Source of the DNA: DASQUK01 sp963813485
GTDB taxonomy: Bacteria > Actinomycetota > Acidimicrobiia > Acidimicrobiales > VFJN01
NCBI GenBank assembly: GCA_963813485.1
Contig: CAWEZE010000020.1
Location: 238,346-302,345 of the forward strand
Direction of reading: 5' to 3'
DNA length: 64,000 bases
How positions within the stretch are numbered: position 1 is the stretch's first letter; each line of letters begins with the position of its first letter. Shown here in pieces: positions 1 to 9,249 of this stretch. Position numbers and translations under genes: made by a program. The notes under the pieces were generated by a model, which saw only the letters and a program-made list of their open reading frames with translations, did no database searches and was not told where the DNA came from.

Positions 1-376
1 CGGTTTCGTCCGAACGCGGACCCCCGTCCAATGCTCAACTCCCGTGCGCGGCACTAGCACCGGGGTCGTGGTGCGCGAGGGCCCGCTAGATACGTAGACC
101 GGTCGCCGGTGGCATCTACGTACCTGCGCCCGCTGCGAAATGCGCAGGTCGTCCGATGTGGCCGGGTACCTCAGGAGCGCATCCTGGTCTCATGCTTCTC
201 GGATACGACTTCACCAGGACCATGGTCGCCGACCACCAGCAGGACCTCCGGCGCGAGGCCTCGCGTTGGCGACTCGCTCGGCTCGCCGGACGTCACCGGC
301 AGCGGCCGTCCCGGCGGTCGGCGGCCGTCGGCCTCTGACCGAGCCATTCGGCGGGACCGCGCCCTACGCTCGGGTG
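1..376. other. Non-coding start of window
   Basis: No convincing gene was found here; the open frames are short and have no recognisable product. One 8-bp inverted repeat is visible (TACGTAGA at 91-98 and TCTACGTA at 115-122, 16-nt loop), which could be an operator or a small hairpin upstream of the LuxR-type gene that follows. Nothing else is supported. Confidence 0.4.
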
Positions 377-3182
377 ATGCTCGTGGGTCGTTCGGGGCTG
401 TCACCGATCATGGTCGGCCGCGGCGCCGAGCTTGATCGCCTGGTGGGATTGATCGACGCCCGCTCCGACCCATCCGTCGCGCTCATCGCCGGTGAGGCCG
501 GGATCGGCAAGACCCGGCTCGTCCAGGAGCTCGTGGCGCAGGCGCCGGCGGGCACGCTGGTTCTGGCCGGGCAGGCGGACCCGGGCGCCGAGAGCCGCCC
601 CATGGAGCTCTTCCGTGACGCGCTCGGCTCGGTGGCCACGCGCGACAGCGCCCACGCCGACGGATACGCCACGCTGCTGGAGGCCGTGGACGACGCCCAC
701 CGCGCGGCCGATGAGCGAGTCCGGGCTGGAGTCGAACTGGTCAGGCGCCTCGCCGAGGGAATCGCCGGCGTCGTCGTGTTCGAGGATCTCCACTGGGCCG
801 ACTCCGAGAGCCTGACCGTGTTCGAGCAGCTGGCCGAGCCCGGCAGCGGCCGGCTGCTCGTCATCGGCACTTACCGCCCGGACGGCCTCTCGCGCCGGCA
901 TCCCGCCTCGGAGCTGCTCCCCCGGCTGGAGCGCCGTCATTCGATCACCCACATCCAGCTACGGCGTCTGAGCCCGGCGGACGTCAACGGCTTCCTGACG
1001 GCCGTCTACGGCGAGGTCCCGTCGTTTCCGGTTGTCGATGCGCTCCACACCCGCACGGGCGGGAACCCCTTCTTCCTCGAGGAGCTGGTGGCCAGCGCCG
1101 GTGACGCGCCCTGGCAGGACCTGGCCGACATGCCACTGCCGTGGACGGTGGCCGAGCTTGTGCGCGGGCAGCTCGACGAGCTCGACCCGGACGTCCGCGG
1201 CCTCGTCACCGCCGCCTCGGTGCTCGGCCGCCGGGTGACGTTCGACGTGCTCGCCCACGTGACCGGGACACCCGAGGACCGGCTGATCGCCCTGCTCCGA
1301 GCCGCCGTTGACAGCGGTCTGCTGGCGGAGTCCGAGCCCGACGTCTTCACCTTCCACCACGACCTGGCGCGCGAGGCCATCAAGGAGGGGCTGCTCGGCC
1401 GGGAGCGCCGCCGACTCCAGGAGGCGGCGTTCACCGCACTGCGGGCGGTGGGCAGCGAGGACCGGCTGGCCCTCGCCCTGCACGCCCGAGGGGCCGGGCG
1501 TTACGAGGACATGGTGGCGGAGGCGCGGATCGGCGCCCGCGAATCGCTCGCCCGCGGCTCGACGTACCAGGCCCGTCACCTGGCCGAGATCGGCCTGAGC
1601 GAGGCGGAGGACGACCTCGAGCTACTCGCCCTGGCAGCCCGCGCCTGCTGGCTCGCCGGGCTGCTCGACGACGCCGCCGCGCACTGCGACCGCTGGCTCC
1701 GGCTGGCGCGCCGAGCGCGACGACGTGAGCGAGGAGGCGGCGGCCCTGAGCCTGCGCAAGCGCATCGCCCGGGAGGCCGGCCAGATCGAGGCAATGGTGG
1801 GCTTCACCGACCAGCTCATCGGCATCATCGATCGGCTTCCGTCCGACGAGGACCGGGCACGCGCGATGGCCGCCGTCGCCCAGTCGTACATGCTGCGCGA
1901 TCAGATCGAGGCCACGTACGAGTGGGCGGACAAGGCCGCGAGCCTGGCCGAGACCCTCGACCTCACCGACGTCCGCGTGGCGGCAATGGTCGACAAGGGC
2001 ACCGCCATGCTCAACGCCCGCGACCGGGTCCTCGAAGGGCGCCGCCTGCTGCAGACGGCGGCGGACGAGGCCGAGCGGATCGGCGACCACGTGCTGGCGG
2101 CCCGGGCGCTGAACTACCTCGTGTGGGACGCCCGCCAGTGGAGCGACGTCGGCGAGGTGCGGGAGATGATCGAGCGGGCCCACCGGCAGGCGGAGGCCGC
2201 CGGGTTCGAGCTGGTCGCGGCCATCGACCTGGCGGCCAACCAGGCGCATCTCGAGGCCGTCGAGGGCGACCTCGACGCCGCCATCGCCCACCTCGACAAT
2301 GCGCGCTACACGTCAGCGGGCAACGCCGTCTCGTGGACCGACGGCCGCTGGCTCGCCGTGATGCGTGCGGGGCTGGCACTGGAGGCCGGGGACCTCGAGA
2401 CGGCCCAGCGCTTCACGGACATGGCCGAGCCTCCCACCGAGCGGGCCGCGGTGGGCGTGTTCGGCCTCCACTTCCACCTGGCGTGCCGGCGCGGTGACCT
2501 CGCCGAGGCCCGGGAGCGCCTGCGCGCCTTCGGCGACACGGTGGCCCATGACGGCGTCGCCTACCCCGGGCAGACCCACGACCTCCTCGCCGCCGCCCTG
2601 CGTGCCGGGTTGACAACCGCCGAGATGCGGCCCCTCGTCGACCAGGTGGGGCTGTACGTCGGACACCGGCTGCCGCCGGACGACCCGTGGCGGCAGCTCA
2701 TCGACGCCCAGGTCGCGGAGGCAGAGAACCGGCTGGACACGGCAGCCGACCTCTACGCCGCCGCCGCCGAGGGCCTCGAATCGGCCCCCGAGGTCCTGGC
2801 CGCACACCTCGGGACTGCACACGTTGGCGCCGCCCGTACCCTGGTGGCCGAGGGGCGACTGGACGAGGCCCGAGCCCATGCGGAGGCGGCAGCCCCGTTC
2901 CTGGCGCGGTGGCGAGGTTGGCGGGTGGACGAGCTGCGGGCGGTGGAGCGCCGCCTCGGACTGGGACCGGAGCCGAGCGGGCCCGAGGCGCTCACCCCAC
3001 GTGAGCGCGAGGTGGTGTCCCTGCTGGCCGAGGGCCTGACCAACTCCCAGGTTGCCGAACGCCTCTACATCTCACCGCGCACCGCCGCGGTCCACGTGTC
3101 GAACATCCTGGCCAAGCTGGGCATGTCGTCCCGCACCGAGGTCGCCGCCTGGGCAGTGAGCGAGGGCCTCCGCCGAGTCTGA
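377..3182 (+). CDS. LuxR-family regulator with AAA ATPase domain (frameshifted as sequenced)
   Basis: Large MalT/LuxR-type (LAL) regulator. The N-terminal part has an AAA_16 ATPase domain with Walker A GEAGIGKTRL near residue 38, and VVFEDLHWAD as the Walker B region. A long helical repeat (TPR-like) middle follows, then a C-terminal LuxR helix-turn-helix starting at LTPREREVVSLLAEGL. The frame from 377 runs in register to about 1705 and continues one frame over from about 1713, so one extra base lies in the GCGCGCC run near 1706-1712. Joined, the product is about 934 residues, normal for the family. ATG 377 is the first plausible start; ATG 410 (MVGRGAELDRL) is equally possible. LAL proteins activate transcription after ligand binding. 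The target is unknown; the catabolic cluster next door is convergent and has its own regulator. Confidence 0.82.
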
Positions 3183-3236
3183 GAGCGTGCACCGTGGATC
3201 AAGGCGACCAGGGGATCGGATGCGGCGATGCCCGCC

Positions 3237-4421
3237 TCACGCCTCGACGACGACGGCGATTCCCTGGCCCACCCCGATGCACATGGCCGCCAGGCCCCAG
3301 CCCCCGCCGCGGCGGCGTAACTCCCACACCAACGACGTGAGGATCCGCACGCCCGAACAGCCCAGCGGGTGACCGATGGCAATGGCGCCGCCGTTGGGGT
3401 TGACGATCTCGGGGTCGAGGTCGGGCCAGTGGGCCAGGCAGGCCAGGGCCTGTGCCGCGAAGGCCTCGTTCAGCTCCACGACCGCGAGGTCGGACCATGC
3501 GACACCCGCGCGCTTGAGCGCCCGTTCGGCCGCGTCCACCGGACCGAGGCCGTAGAGCGGTGGCTCGACGGCCGAGGTGGCCCGGGCAGCGATGCGGGCC
3601 ACGGGCTCGCGGCCGAGCCGTCCGAGTGCCGGCTCGTCGGTCAACAGCACGGCGGCGGCCCCGTCGTTGAGCGGCGAGGCGTTGCCCGCAGTGACCGATC
3701 CGTCGGGCCGGAAGCTCGGGCGCAGGCGGAACAGCGCCTCGAGCGAGGTGTCGGGGCGGATGCTCTCGTCCCGCTCGAGGAGCCGGCCGCCCTCGTCGTC
3801 GGTGACGAAGCTGACCTCGTCGTCGAACCGGCCCGCATCCCACGCCGCCGCGGCACGGCGGTGCGACCGCAGGGCGAACGCATCCTGCGCCTCTCGGCTG
3901 ATCCGGTGTCGCTGCGCCAGGATCTCGGCACCCTCGCCCAGCGACACCGTCCACTCCGTGGGCATGCGGGGGTTGACCAGCCGCCATCCCAGCGTCGTGG
4001 AGTGCAGCGTCTCGTGGCCGCGGGGGAAGGCGGTGTCGGGCTTGGGCAGCACCCACGGCGCCCGGCTCATGGACTCGACACCCCCGGCGACGGCAACGGC
4101 GGCGTCGCCGACCGCGATGGCCCGGTCGGCGGCGATCACCGCCTCCAGTCCCGAGCCGCACAGACGGTTGACGGTCGCACCGGGAACCGACACCGGCAGC
4201 CCGGCCAGGAGCACGGCCATGCGGGCCACGTCGCGGTTGTCCTCGCCGGCGCCGTTGGCGTCGCCGAACCAGACGTCGTCGATGTCGGCGGGGTCGAGGT
4301 CGGGCACCCGGTCGACGAGGGCCCGCAGGGCGTGGGCCGCGAGGTCGTCGGGACGCATTCCCGCCAGCGCGCCGCCATAGCGGCCCACCGGGGTGCGCAC
4401 CGCGTCGACGACGTAGCTCAC
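3237..4421 (-). CDS. pcaF: 3-oxoadipyl-CoA thiolase
   Basis: Thiolase of 394 residues, cleaving 3-oxoadipyl-CoA with CoA to succinyl-CoA and acetyl-CoA in the cytoplasm. Visible family features are the nucleophilic Cys88 in NRLCGSGLEA, NEAFAAQ, the GGAIAIGHPLGCSG histidine motif and the final CIGVGQG cysteine motif. The stretch GEDNRDVARMAVLLAGLP is typical of the PcaF/PaaJ branch rather than general acetyl-CoA acetyltransferases. The start is GTG 4421. It is the last gene of the minus-strand hydroquinone operon, 81 nt after maleylacetate reductase and in the same order as the pathway, which supports the 3-oxoadipyl substrate. A general acetyl-CoA C-acyltransferase is the alternative. Confidence 0.88.
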   Translation of the reverse strand: MSYVVDAVRTPVGRYGGALAGMRPDDLAAHALRALVDRVPDLDPADIDDVWFGDANGAGEDNRDVARMAVLLAGLPVSVPGATVNRLCGSGLEAVIAADRAIAVGDAAVAVAGGVESMSRAPWVLPKPDTAFPRGHETLHSTTLGWRLVNPRMPTEWTVSLGEGAEILAQRHRISREAQDAFALRSHRRAAAAWDAGRFDDEVSFVTDDEGGRLLERDESIRPDTSLEALFRLRPSFRPDGSVTAGNASPLNDGAAAVLLTDEPALGRLGREPVARIAARATSAVEPPLYGLGPVDAAERALKRAGVAWSDLAVVELNEAFAAQALACLAHWPDLDPEIVNPNGGAIAIGHPLGCSGVRILTSLVWELRRRGGGWGLAAMCIGVGQGIAVVVEA

Positions 4422-4502
4422 GGCAGCGCCTCCGACGCCAGGCTTGCCCCGGCGTTTGCGTGGATCCTGCTGCGACCGGTCATGTCCTTCCCCTCGGCTG
4501 GA

Positions 4503-5600
4503 TCAGATCGATGTCGGCGGCGCCCCGTCGAAGGCGCGCTGCAGCAGGGCACGCAACGACGCCACGTCGGGTGGGCGTGGGTTGGTGGTGCCGGTGTCCG
4601 CCACGGCGCGCTCGGCGGCGACGTCGAGGCCGTCGGCGGGCATCCCCAGGGCGGCGAGGCCGGTGGGTGCGCCGATCCGCTCGGCCAGGGTGCGTAGCGC
4701 CGCCGCCTCCTCGCCGGGGCGCACGCCGAGGCCCGCGGCAACGGCGGTCATCGCCTCCGGAGCCGCCGCTGCGTTGTAGGCGACGACATGCGGCAGCACG
4801 ACGGCGTTGACATCGCCATGCACGAGCCCGAAGGTGCCGCCGAGGACGTGGCAGAGCTTGTGGTGCAGCGCTGTCCCTGCCACGGCCAGGACGGCCCCGG
4901 CCAGGTAGGCGCCGTAGAGCGCGCGGCCGCGGGCGTCGAGGTCGTCGGGATGGTCCACCGCCTCCGGCAGCGCCCCGGCCAGCGCCCGAACCCCCTCGAC
5001 GGCCTGGAGCCCCACGATCGGGTCGGCGCCGGGCGCGTAGAGACCCTCGACACAGTGGGCGAGGGCGTTGAACCCGCTGGAGGCGGTGATGGCCGGCGGC
5101 ATGCCGACGGTGAGCACCGGGTCGTACACCACGGTGCGGGGCAACGCCCGCAGGTCACGCCCTGTCTGCTTGTGCTCCCCCGTCACGCCGTAGATCGGGG
5201 TCATCTCCGACCCGGCGTAGGTCGTGGGCACGGCGACGAGCGTGACGCGACCGCCGACCGTGGCTGCCTGCGCCGCCGGGTCGACGGCGATCGCCTTGCC
5301 CAGACCCGTGGCCGATCCGCCCCCGATCGTCACCACGCCGTCGGCCCGCGCCTCGACGGCCGTGCGCCGTGCCTCCGTGGCCAGCTCCTCGGGCACGTGC
5401 TGGCGCACCTCGTCGAGGCGACCCGAGTAGCGCTCGCCAAGGTCGTCGGCAACGCGATCGCCGACGGCCTTGGACGCCTCGTCGACCACGAGCAGGACCC
5501 GCTCCAGGCCCAGCGCCGCCACCTCGTCGGCCACCTGTCCGACGGAGCCGACACCGAACACCACACGCCCCGGCAGTGCCTCGTGCACGAACGACTTCAC
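4503..5600 (-). CDS. Maleylacetate reductase
   Basis: Iron-containing alcohol dehydrogenase family protein of 365 residues. It reduces maleylacetate to 3-oxoadipate with NAD(P)H. The opening HEALPGRVVFGVGSVGQVADEV, the nucleotide-binding GGGSATGLGKA, VPTTYAGSEMTPIYGVT and the metal-region motifs FNALAHCVEGLYAP and HHKLCHVLGG are typical of maleylacetate reductases (PnpF, HapF, TfdF, MacA). The GTG start at 5600 overlaps the stop of the upstream CoA-transferase beta gene in a GTGA arrangement, so the two are translationally coupled. In this cluster it would act on 4-hydroxymuconate-derived maleylacetate made by the dioxygenase and dehydrogenase encoded upstream. Confidence 0.92.
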   Translation of the reverse strand: MKSFVHEALPGRVVFGVGSVGQVADEVAALGLERVLLVVDEASKAVGDRVADDLGERYSGRLDEVRQHVPEELATEARRTAVEARADGVVTIGGGSATGLGKAIAVDPAAQAATVGGRVTLVAVPTTYAGSEMTPIYGVTGEHKQTGRDLRALPRTVVYDPVLTVGMPPAITASSGFNALAHCVEGLYAPGADPIVGLQAVEGVRALAGALPEAVDHPDDLDARGRALYGAYLAGAVLAVAGTALHHKLCHVLGGTFGLVHGDVNAVVLPHVVAYNAAAAPEAMTAVAAGLGVRPGEEAAALRTLAERIGAPTGLAALGMPADGLDVAAERAVADTGTTNPRPPDVASLRALLQRAFDGAPPTSI

Positions 5601-6343
5601 GCCGCCGCCCCCTTTGTGGCCTCGAGCTCACGCAGCACCTCGAGCTCCGCGGCGCTGGGCGGGGCGGTGACCGCCAGGTCGTCCGCCACGCGCAGGTCCC
5701 AGCCGGTGGCGGCCCGGGCGGCGTCGACGGTGGCGCCGGGATGTAGCCGCGTGAGCACGAGCTCGTCCCGACGGGGATCGCGGGTCAGCACGCCCAAGTC
5801 AGTGATGACGGTGCTCACCCGATCGCCCGTCGACGTACGGAAGCCCACCCGCTCCACGAACGCACGCCGCGACTGCCGCACGACGACGACCACCCGCCGG
5901 CACGAGGCCGCGATCTCGGGCGCCCCACCTGCGCCCGGCAACCGCACCTTGGGGGTGCCGTAGGGGCCGATGACCGTGGTGTTGATGTCGCCGCGACGGT
6001 CGAGCTCGGCAGCACCCAGGAACCCGACGTCGACGCGCCCGGCCTGGAGCCAGTAGTTGAAGATCTCCGGCACCGACACCACGGCGTCGGCGGTCTCGGC
6101 CAGCTCGCCGTCGCCGATCGACAGCGGGAGGGCGCGGGGCTTGGCGCCGATCGTCCCCGACTCGTACACGAGCACCAGGCCGGGCGCGTGCGTGCGCCGG
6201 GCCAGGTTCGCAGCCGTCGACGGCAGCCCGATCCCCACGAAGCACACCTCGCCGTCGCGCAGCTGGCGAGCGGCGGCGACCGTCATCATCTCGTCGGCGG
6301 TCCAGGCGCGGTCGTCCCGTGCGGCGGGCGCCAGTGCGCTCAC
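5597..6343 (-). CDS. 3-oxoadipate CoA-transferase, beta subunit
   Basis: Family I CoA-transferase beta subunit, 248 residues, partner of the alpha subunit at 6883-7704. Together they move CoA from succinyl-CoA to 3-oxoadipate. The segment LVYESGTIGAKPRALPLSIG holds the glutamate expected to carry the CoA thioester (equivalent to the SENG loop of other family I enzymes), and VDVGFLGAAELDRRGDINTT is typical of CatJ/PcaJ/GctB-like subunits. The start is GTG 6343. The stop overlaps the start of maleylacetate reductase. A SnoaL-like gene separates it from its alpha subunit, which is unusual because such pairs are normally adjacent. The substrate call rests on context. Confidence 0.85.
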   Translation of the reverse strand: MSALAPAARDDRAWTADEMMTVAAARQLRDGEVCFVGIGLPSTAANLARRTHAPGLVLVYESGTIGAKPRALPLSIGDGELAETADAVVSVPEIFNYWLQAGRVDVGFLGAAELDRRGDINTTVIGPYGTPKVRLPGAGGAPEIAASCRRVVVVVRQSRRAFVERVGFRTSTGDRVSTVITDLGVLTRDPRRDELVLTRLHPGATVDAARAATGWDLRVADDLAVTAPPSAAELEVLRELEATKGAAA

Positions 6344-6398
6344 CGAGCGCCCTCACCGGAAGCGAGAACCGAGGCAATGCCTCGCCATCCCGGCCGCT

Positions 6399-6872
6399 TC
6401 ACCCGCTCTCCTTGTCCACCAGCCACGGGTACCGCTCGGTGTCCTGGCCGGCGTAGTCCGGGTCGAGGTAGATGAAGACCCGCTGGATCAGGAAGTCCCT
6501 GATCTCGAACACGTCGCACCAGCGGCCCGCAGCCCACTCGGGCACGCCCGCCCGCCACGGGCCGTCGCGGTGCTCGCCGTGGCTGGTGCCCTCGCACACC
6601 ACCACGTCGCTGGCCGAGAACACCCAGTTGAAGTGCGAGAAGTGGTGGACGATCTGCTTGATCGTGCCGCCCACGTCGCCGAGCAACCGGCCGATCTCGT
6701 CCTTGCCCGAGGCCAGGCCCCACTTGGGGAAGTAGACCTGGGCGTCGTCCGCGAACAGGTCGAGGAGGCTGCCGCCGGTCGACGTCGTCCCGCCGTTGTC
6801 GAAGGCCTTCAGGTACTCGATCGCGACCGACTTGCGCTGCTCGTCGGTCATCGTCTGGGTCGTGACAGCCAT
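6399..6872 (-). CDS. SnoaL/NTF2-like protein
   Basis: Small alpha+beta-barrel protein of 157 residues, with the usual NTF2-like layout: an N-terminal helix (EQRKSVAIEYLKAFDNGG), LLDLFADDAQVYFPKWG, a central IKQIVHHFSHFNWVFS and a C-terminal strand segment ending near the WCDVFEIRDFLIQRVFIYLD stretch. Proteins of this fold are often isomerases, hydrolases or ligand binders, and no catalytic residue can be assigned with confidence. It sits inside the hydroquinone operon between the alpha and beta subunits of the CoA-transferase. A role on a pathway intermediate, such as tautomerisation of 4-hydroxymuconate or maleylacetate, is possible but unproven. The start is ATG 6872. Confidence 0.75.
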   Translation of the reverse strand: MAVTTQTMTDEQRKSVAIEYLKAFDNGGTTSTGGSLLDLFADDAQVYFPKWGLASGKDEIGRLLGDVGGTIKQIVHHFSHFNWVFSASDVVVCEGTSHGEHRDGPWRAGVPEWAAGRWCDVFEIRDFLIQRVFIYLDPDYAGQDTERYPWLVDKESG

Positions 6873-6882
6873 GGGTCTCCCC

Positions 6883-7704
6883 TCACCTCGGGCTCGGCAC
6901 GAGGTCGAGCACGTTCCGTTTCATCCACTCAGCGAAGGTGTCGCGGTCGCGACTGATCGGATCCCACGCCTCGTAGAAGGCGTTGTCCCGCACCGAGTAG
7001 CCGTGGGCGTAGCTGGGGTGCGCGCCACCGGGCACCACGGCCACGGCGTCGACCACCCACGACGGCAGCACGATCGCCCCGGGCCGCGGCTCGAGGGCGT
7101 CGACGATCTCCTCGACCGTGACCACCACCCGGTCGGCCGCCAGCGCCGCCTCCTTCTGCACCCCGATGATGCCCCACAGCTGCACGTTCCCGGCCCGATC
7201 CGCCTGCTGGGCGTGGATGATCGTGACATCGGGACGCAGGGCGGCCACCGCGGTCAGGCTCTCGCCCGTGAACGGGCAGTCGATCGGGGCAACGTTGGCG
7301 GTTTGGCCGGGCAGGTCGGTGCCCGCGTAGCCGCGGAGCACGGCGAACGGCAGCCCCGACGCCCCGGCCACATAGCGATTCGCCATCCCGGCGTGGCTGT
7401 GCTCCTCGATCTCGATCCGCTGCGGCCAGCCGTGCTCGATGGCGTCACGGAACCGGTGCAGCGACCCGACGCCCGGGTTGCCGCCCCACGAGAACACGAG
7501 CCGGCGAGCGGCGCCCATGCCGATCATCTGGTCGTAGAGCACGTCCGGCGTGAGTCGCACCAGGGTCAGGTCGCGCCGGCCCTGGCGGAGGACCTCGTGC
7601 CCGGCGGCGAACGGGATGAGGTGCGTGAACCCCTCGAGCGCCACAGTGTCGCCGTCGTGCACGGCGCTGGCGACGGCGTCGGACAGGCTGACGATCTCAC
7701 TCAC
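6883..7704 (-). CDS. 3-oxoadipate CoA-transferase, alpha subunit
   Basis: Family I CoA-transferase alpha subunit, 273 residues, starting at GTG 7704 (protein MSEIVSLSDAV). Motifs include DGDTVALEGFTHLIPFAAGHEVLRQ at the N-terminus, LVFSWGGNPGVGSLHRFRDA, and PDVTIIHAQQADRAGNVQLWG, the last typical of CatI/PcaI/GctA subunits. It works with the beta subunit at 5597-6343 to form 3-oxoadipyl-CoA. Its GTG overlaps the TGA of the upstream aldehyde dehydrogenase (GTGA), showing one transcript. A glutaconate-type specificity cannot be excluded from sequence; the neighbouring maleylacetate reductase and thiolase argue for 3-oxoadipate. Confidence 0.85.
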   Translation of the reverse strand: MSEIVSLSDAVASAVHDGDTVALEGFTHLIPFAAGHEVLRQGRRDLTLVRLTPDVLYDQMIGMGAARRLVFSWGGNPGVGSLHRFRDAIEHGWPQRIEIEEHSHAGMANRYVAGASGLPFAVLRGYAGTDLPGQTANVAPIDCPFTGESLTAVAALRPDVTIIHAQQADRAGNVQLWGIIGVQKEAALAADRVVVTVEEIVDALEPRPGAIVLPSWVVDAVAVVPGGAHPSYAHGYSVRDNAFYEAWDPISRDRDTFAEWMKRNVLDLVPSPR

Positions 7705-9116
7705 GACCCGACCCCCGGCCGCGGGTACCAGGGCGGCAGCTGGGCGTCGACGTTGATCCACACCGAGTGGGCGTCGGTGTACTCGTGCATCGCCTCGAAG
7801 CCCATCTCGCGCCCGTAGCCCGAGCGGCCCACACCGCCGAACGGCGAGCCCGGGTTGACCCGCTTGTAGGCGTTGACCCACACCATGCCGGACCGGAAGG
7901 CGCGGGCGATCCGGTGGGCCCGGGACAGATCCCGGGTCCAGAGGCCGCCGCCGAGCCCGTAGTCCGTGCCGTTGGCGAGGGCGATCGCCTCGTCGTCGGT
8001 GCGGAACGTGGTGGCGCTCACGAAGGGCCCGAACACCTCTTCCTGGCTGACCCGGCTGCCGGGATCGGCCCGCACGACGGTGGGCAGCACGTAGCAGCCG
8101 CGCGCCAGAGCCGGGTCGTCGGGCTCCTTGCCGCCGGTGACGATCTCGGCACCCTCGTCGAGCGCGACCTTGACGTAGGCGAGGACCCGATCGCGGTGCA
8201 TCGGTGAGGTGAGCGGACCCATCTCGGTCGACTCGTCCAGCGGGTTCCCCAGCCGGATCGATTCGGCCAGCGACGTGAACCGCTCCATGAACTCGTCGGC
8301 GATCTCCTCGTGGAGGATGAGCCGGCTTCCGGCGATGCAGGCCTGGCCCTGGTTGTGGAAGATGGCGAACGCCGATCCGTTCACGGCAGCAGCAAGGTCC
8401 GCGTCGGGGAACACGACGTTGGCGCCCTTGCCGCCCAGCTCGAGCTGGACGCGCTTGAGGTTGCCCGCCGACGCCTCGACGATCCGGCGGCCGGTGGCGG
8501 TCGACCCGGTGAACGCGATCTTCGCCACCCCCGCATGCTCCGCCAGGTGTTGCCCGGCGGTCTGCCCGTAGCCAGGAACGACGTTCACCACGCCGGGTGG
8601 GATCCCGACCTCGGCCGTCAGCTCCGCCACCCGCAGGGACGACAGCGGCGTCAGCTCGGCCGGCTTGAGCACCACCGTGTTGCCGGCGGCGAGTGCCGGC
8701 CCCAGCTTCCAACTGCAGAACATCAGCGGAAAGTTCCAGGGAACGATCTGCCCGACGACGCCCAGCGCCGACCGCTCGACATAGTTCAGGAACCCGGCCT
8801 CGACGGGCACGACCGAACCCTGCACCTTGTCGGCCATGCCCCCGAAGTAGCGGAAGGTGGCCGCGGTGCGGGGCACGTCCAGCCCCCGGGAGTCACGCAG
8901 CGGGTGCCCGGTGTCGCGGCTCTCCAGGCGGGCCAGCTCCTCGGCGTGGCGCTCGATGGCGTCGGCGAGCCGCAGCAGCAGCCTCCCCCGCTCGGCCGCC
9001 GGAGTGGCGGACCAGGCGGGGAACGCGGCGGTGGCTGCCGACACGGCCCGGTCGACGTCCTCGGCCCGGGCCTCGGCCACCTCGGCCAGCACCGAGCAGT
9101 CGTGGGGTTCGAGCAC
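7701..9116 (-). CDS. 4-hydroxymuconic semialdehyde dehydrogenase (aldehyde dehydrogenase family)
   Basis: NAD(P)-dependent aldehyde dehydrogenase, 471 residues from GTG 9116. It has ELGGKGANVVFPDADL with the general-base glutamate, NQGQACIAGSRL with the catalytic cysteine, QEEVFGPFVS, and PFGGVGRSGYGREMG near the end. Homology continues upstream of 9116: the same frame reads KQTKLFIDGEFVDG up to about 9185, a typical ALDH N-terminus, but contains no start codon. A GTG at 9249 directly follows the TAG of the dioxygenase gene in the other frame, so one extra base near 9175-9190 probably splits the true start. By position between hydroquinone dioxygenase and maleylacetate reductase genes it should oxidise 4-hydroxymuconic semialdehyde, as PnpE/HapE do. 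Confidence 0.88.
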   Translation of the reverse strand: MLEPHDCSVLAEVAEARAEDVDRAVSAATAAFPAWSATPAAERGRLLLRLADAIERHAEELARLESRDTGHPLRDSRGLDVPRTAATFRYFGGMADKVQGSVVPVEAGFLNYVERSALGVVGQIVPWNFPLMFCSWKLGPALAAGNTVVLKPAELTPLSSLRVAELTAEVGIPPGVVNVVPGYGQTAGQHLAEHAGVAKIAFTGSTATGRRIVEASAGNLKRVQLELGGKGANVVFPDADLAAAVNGSAFAIFHNQGQACIAGSRLILHEEIADEFMERFTSLAESIRLGNPLDESTEMGPLTSPMHRDRVLAYVKVALDEGAEIVTGGKEPDDPALARGCYVLPTVVRADPGSRVSQEEVFGPFVSATTFRTDDEAIALANGTDYGLGGGLWTRDLSRAHRIARAFRSGMVWVNAYKRVNPGSPFGGVGRSGYGREMGFEAMHEYTDAHSVWINVDAQLPPWYPRPGVGS

Positions 9117-9249
9117 CTCGATGGTCGCGCCGGCCAGCCCGTCGACGAACTCCCCGTCGATGAAGAGCTTGGTCTGTTTCGGCTCGAAACCAGAGGTTTC
9201 GAGGGCCCCCGGACCCCCCGCCGCCGTCCGAACCAGGCGACTGCTCCAC

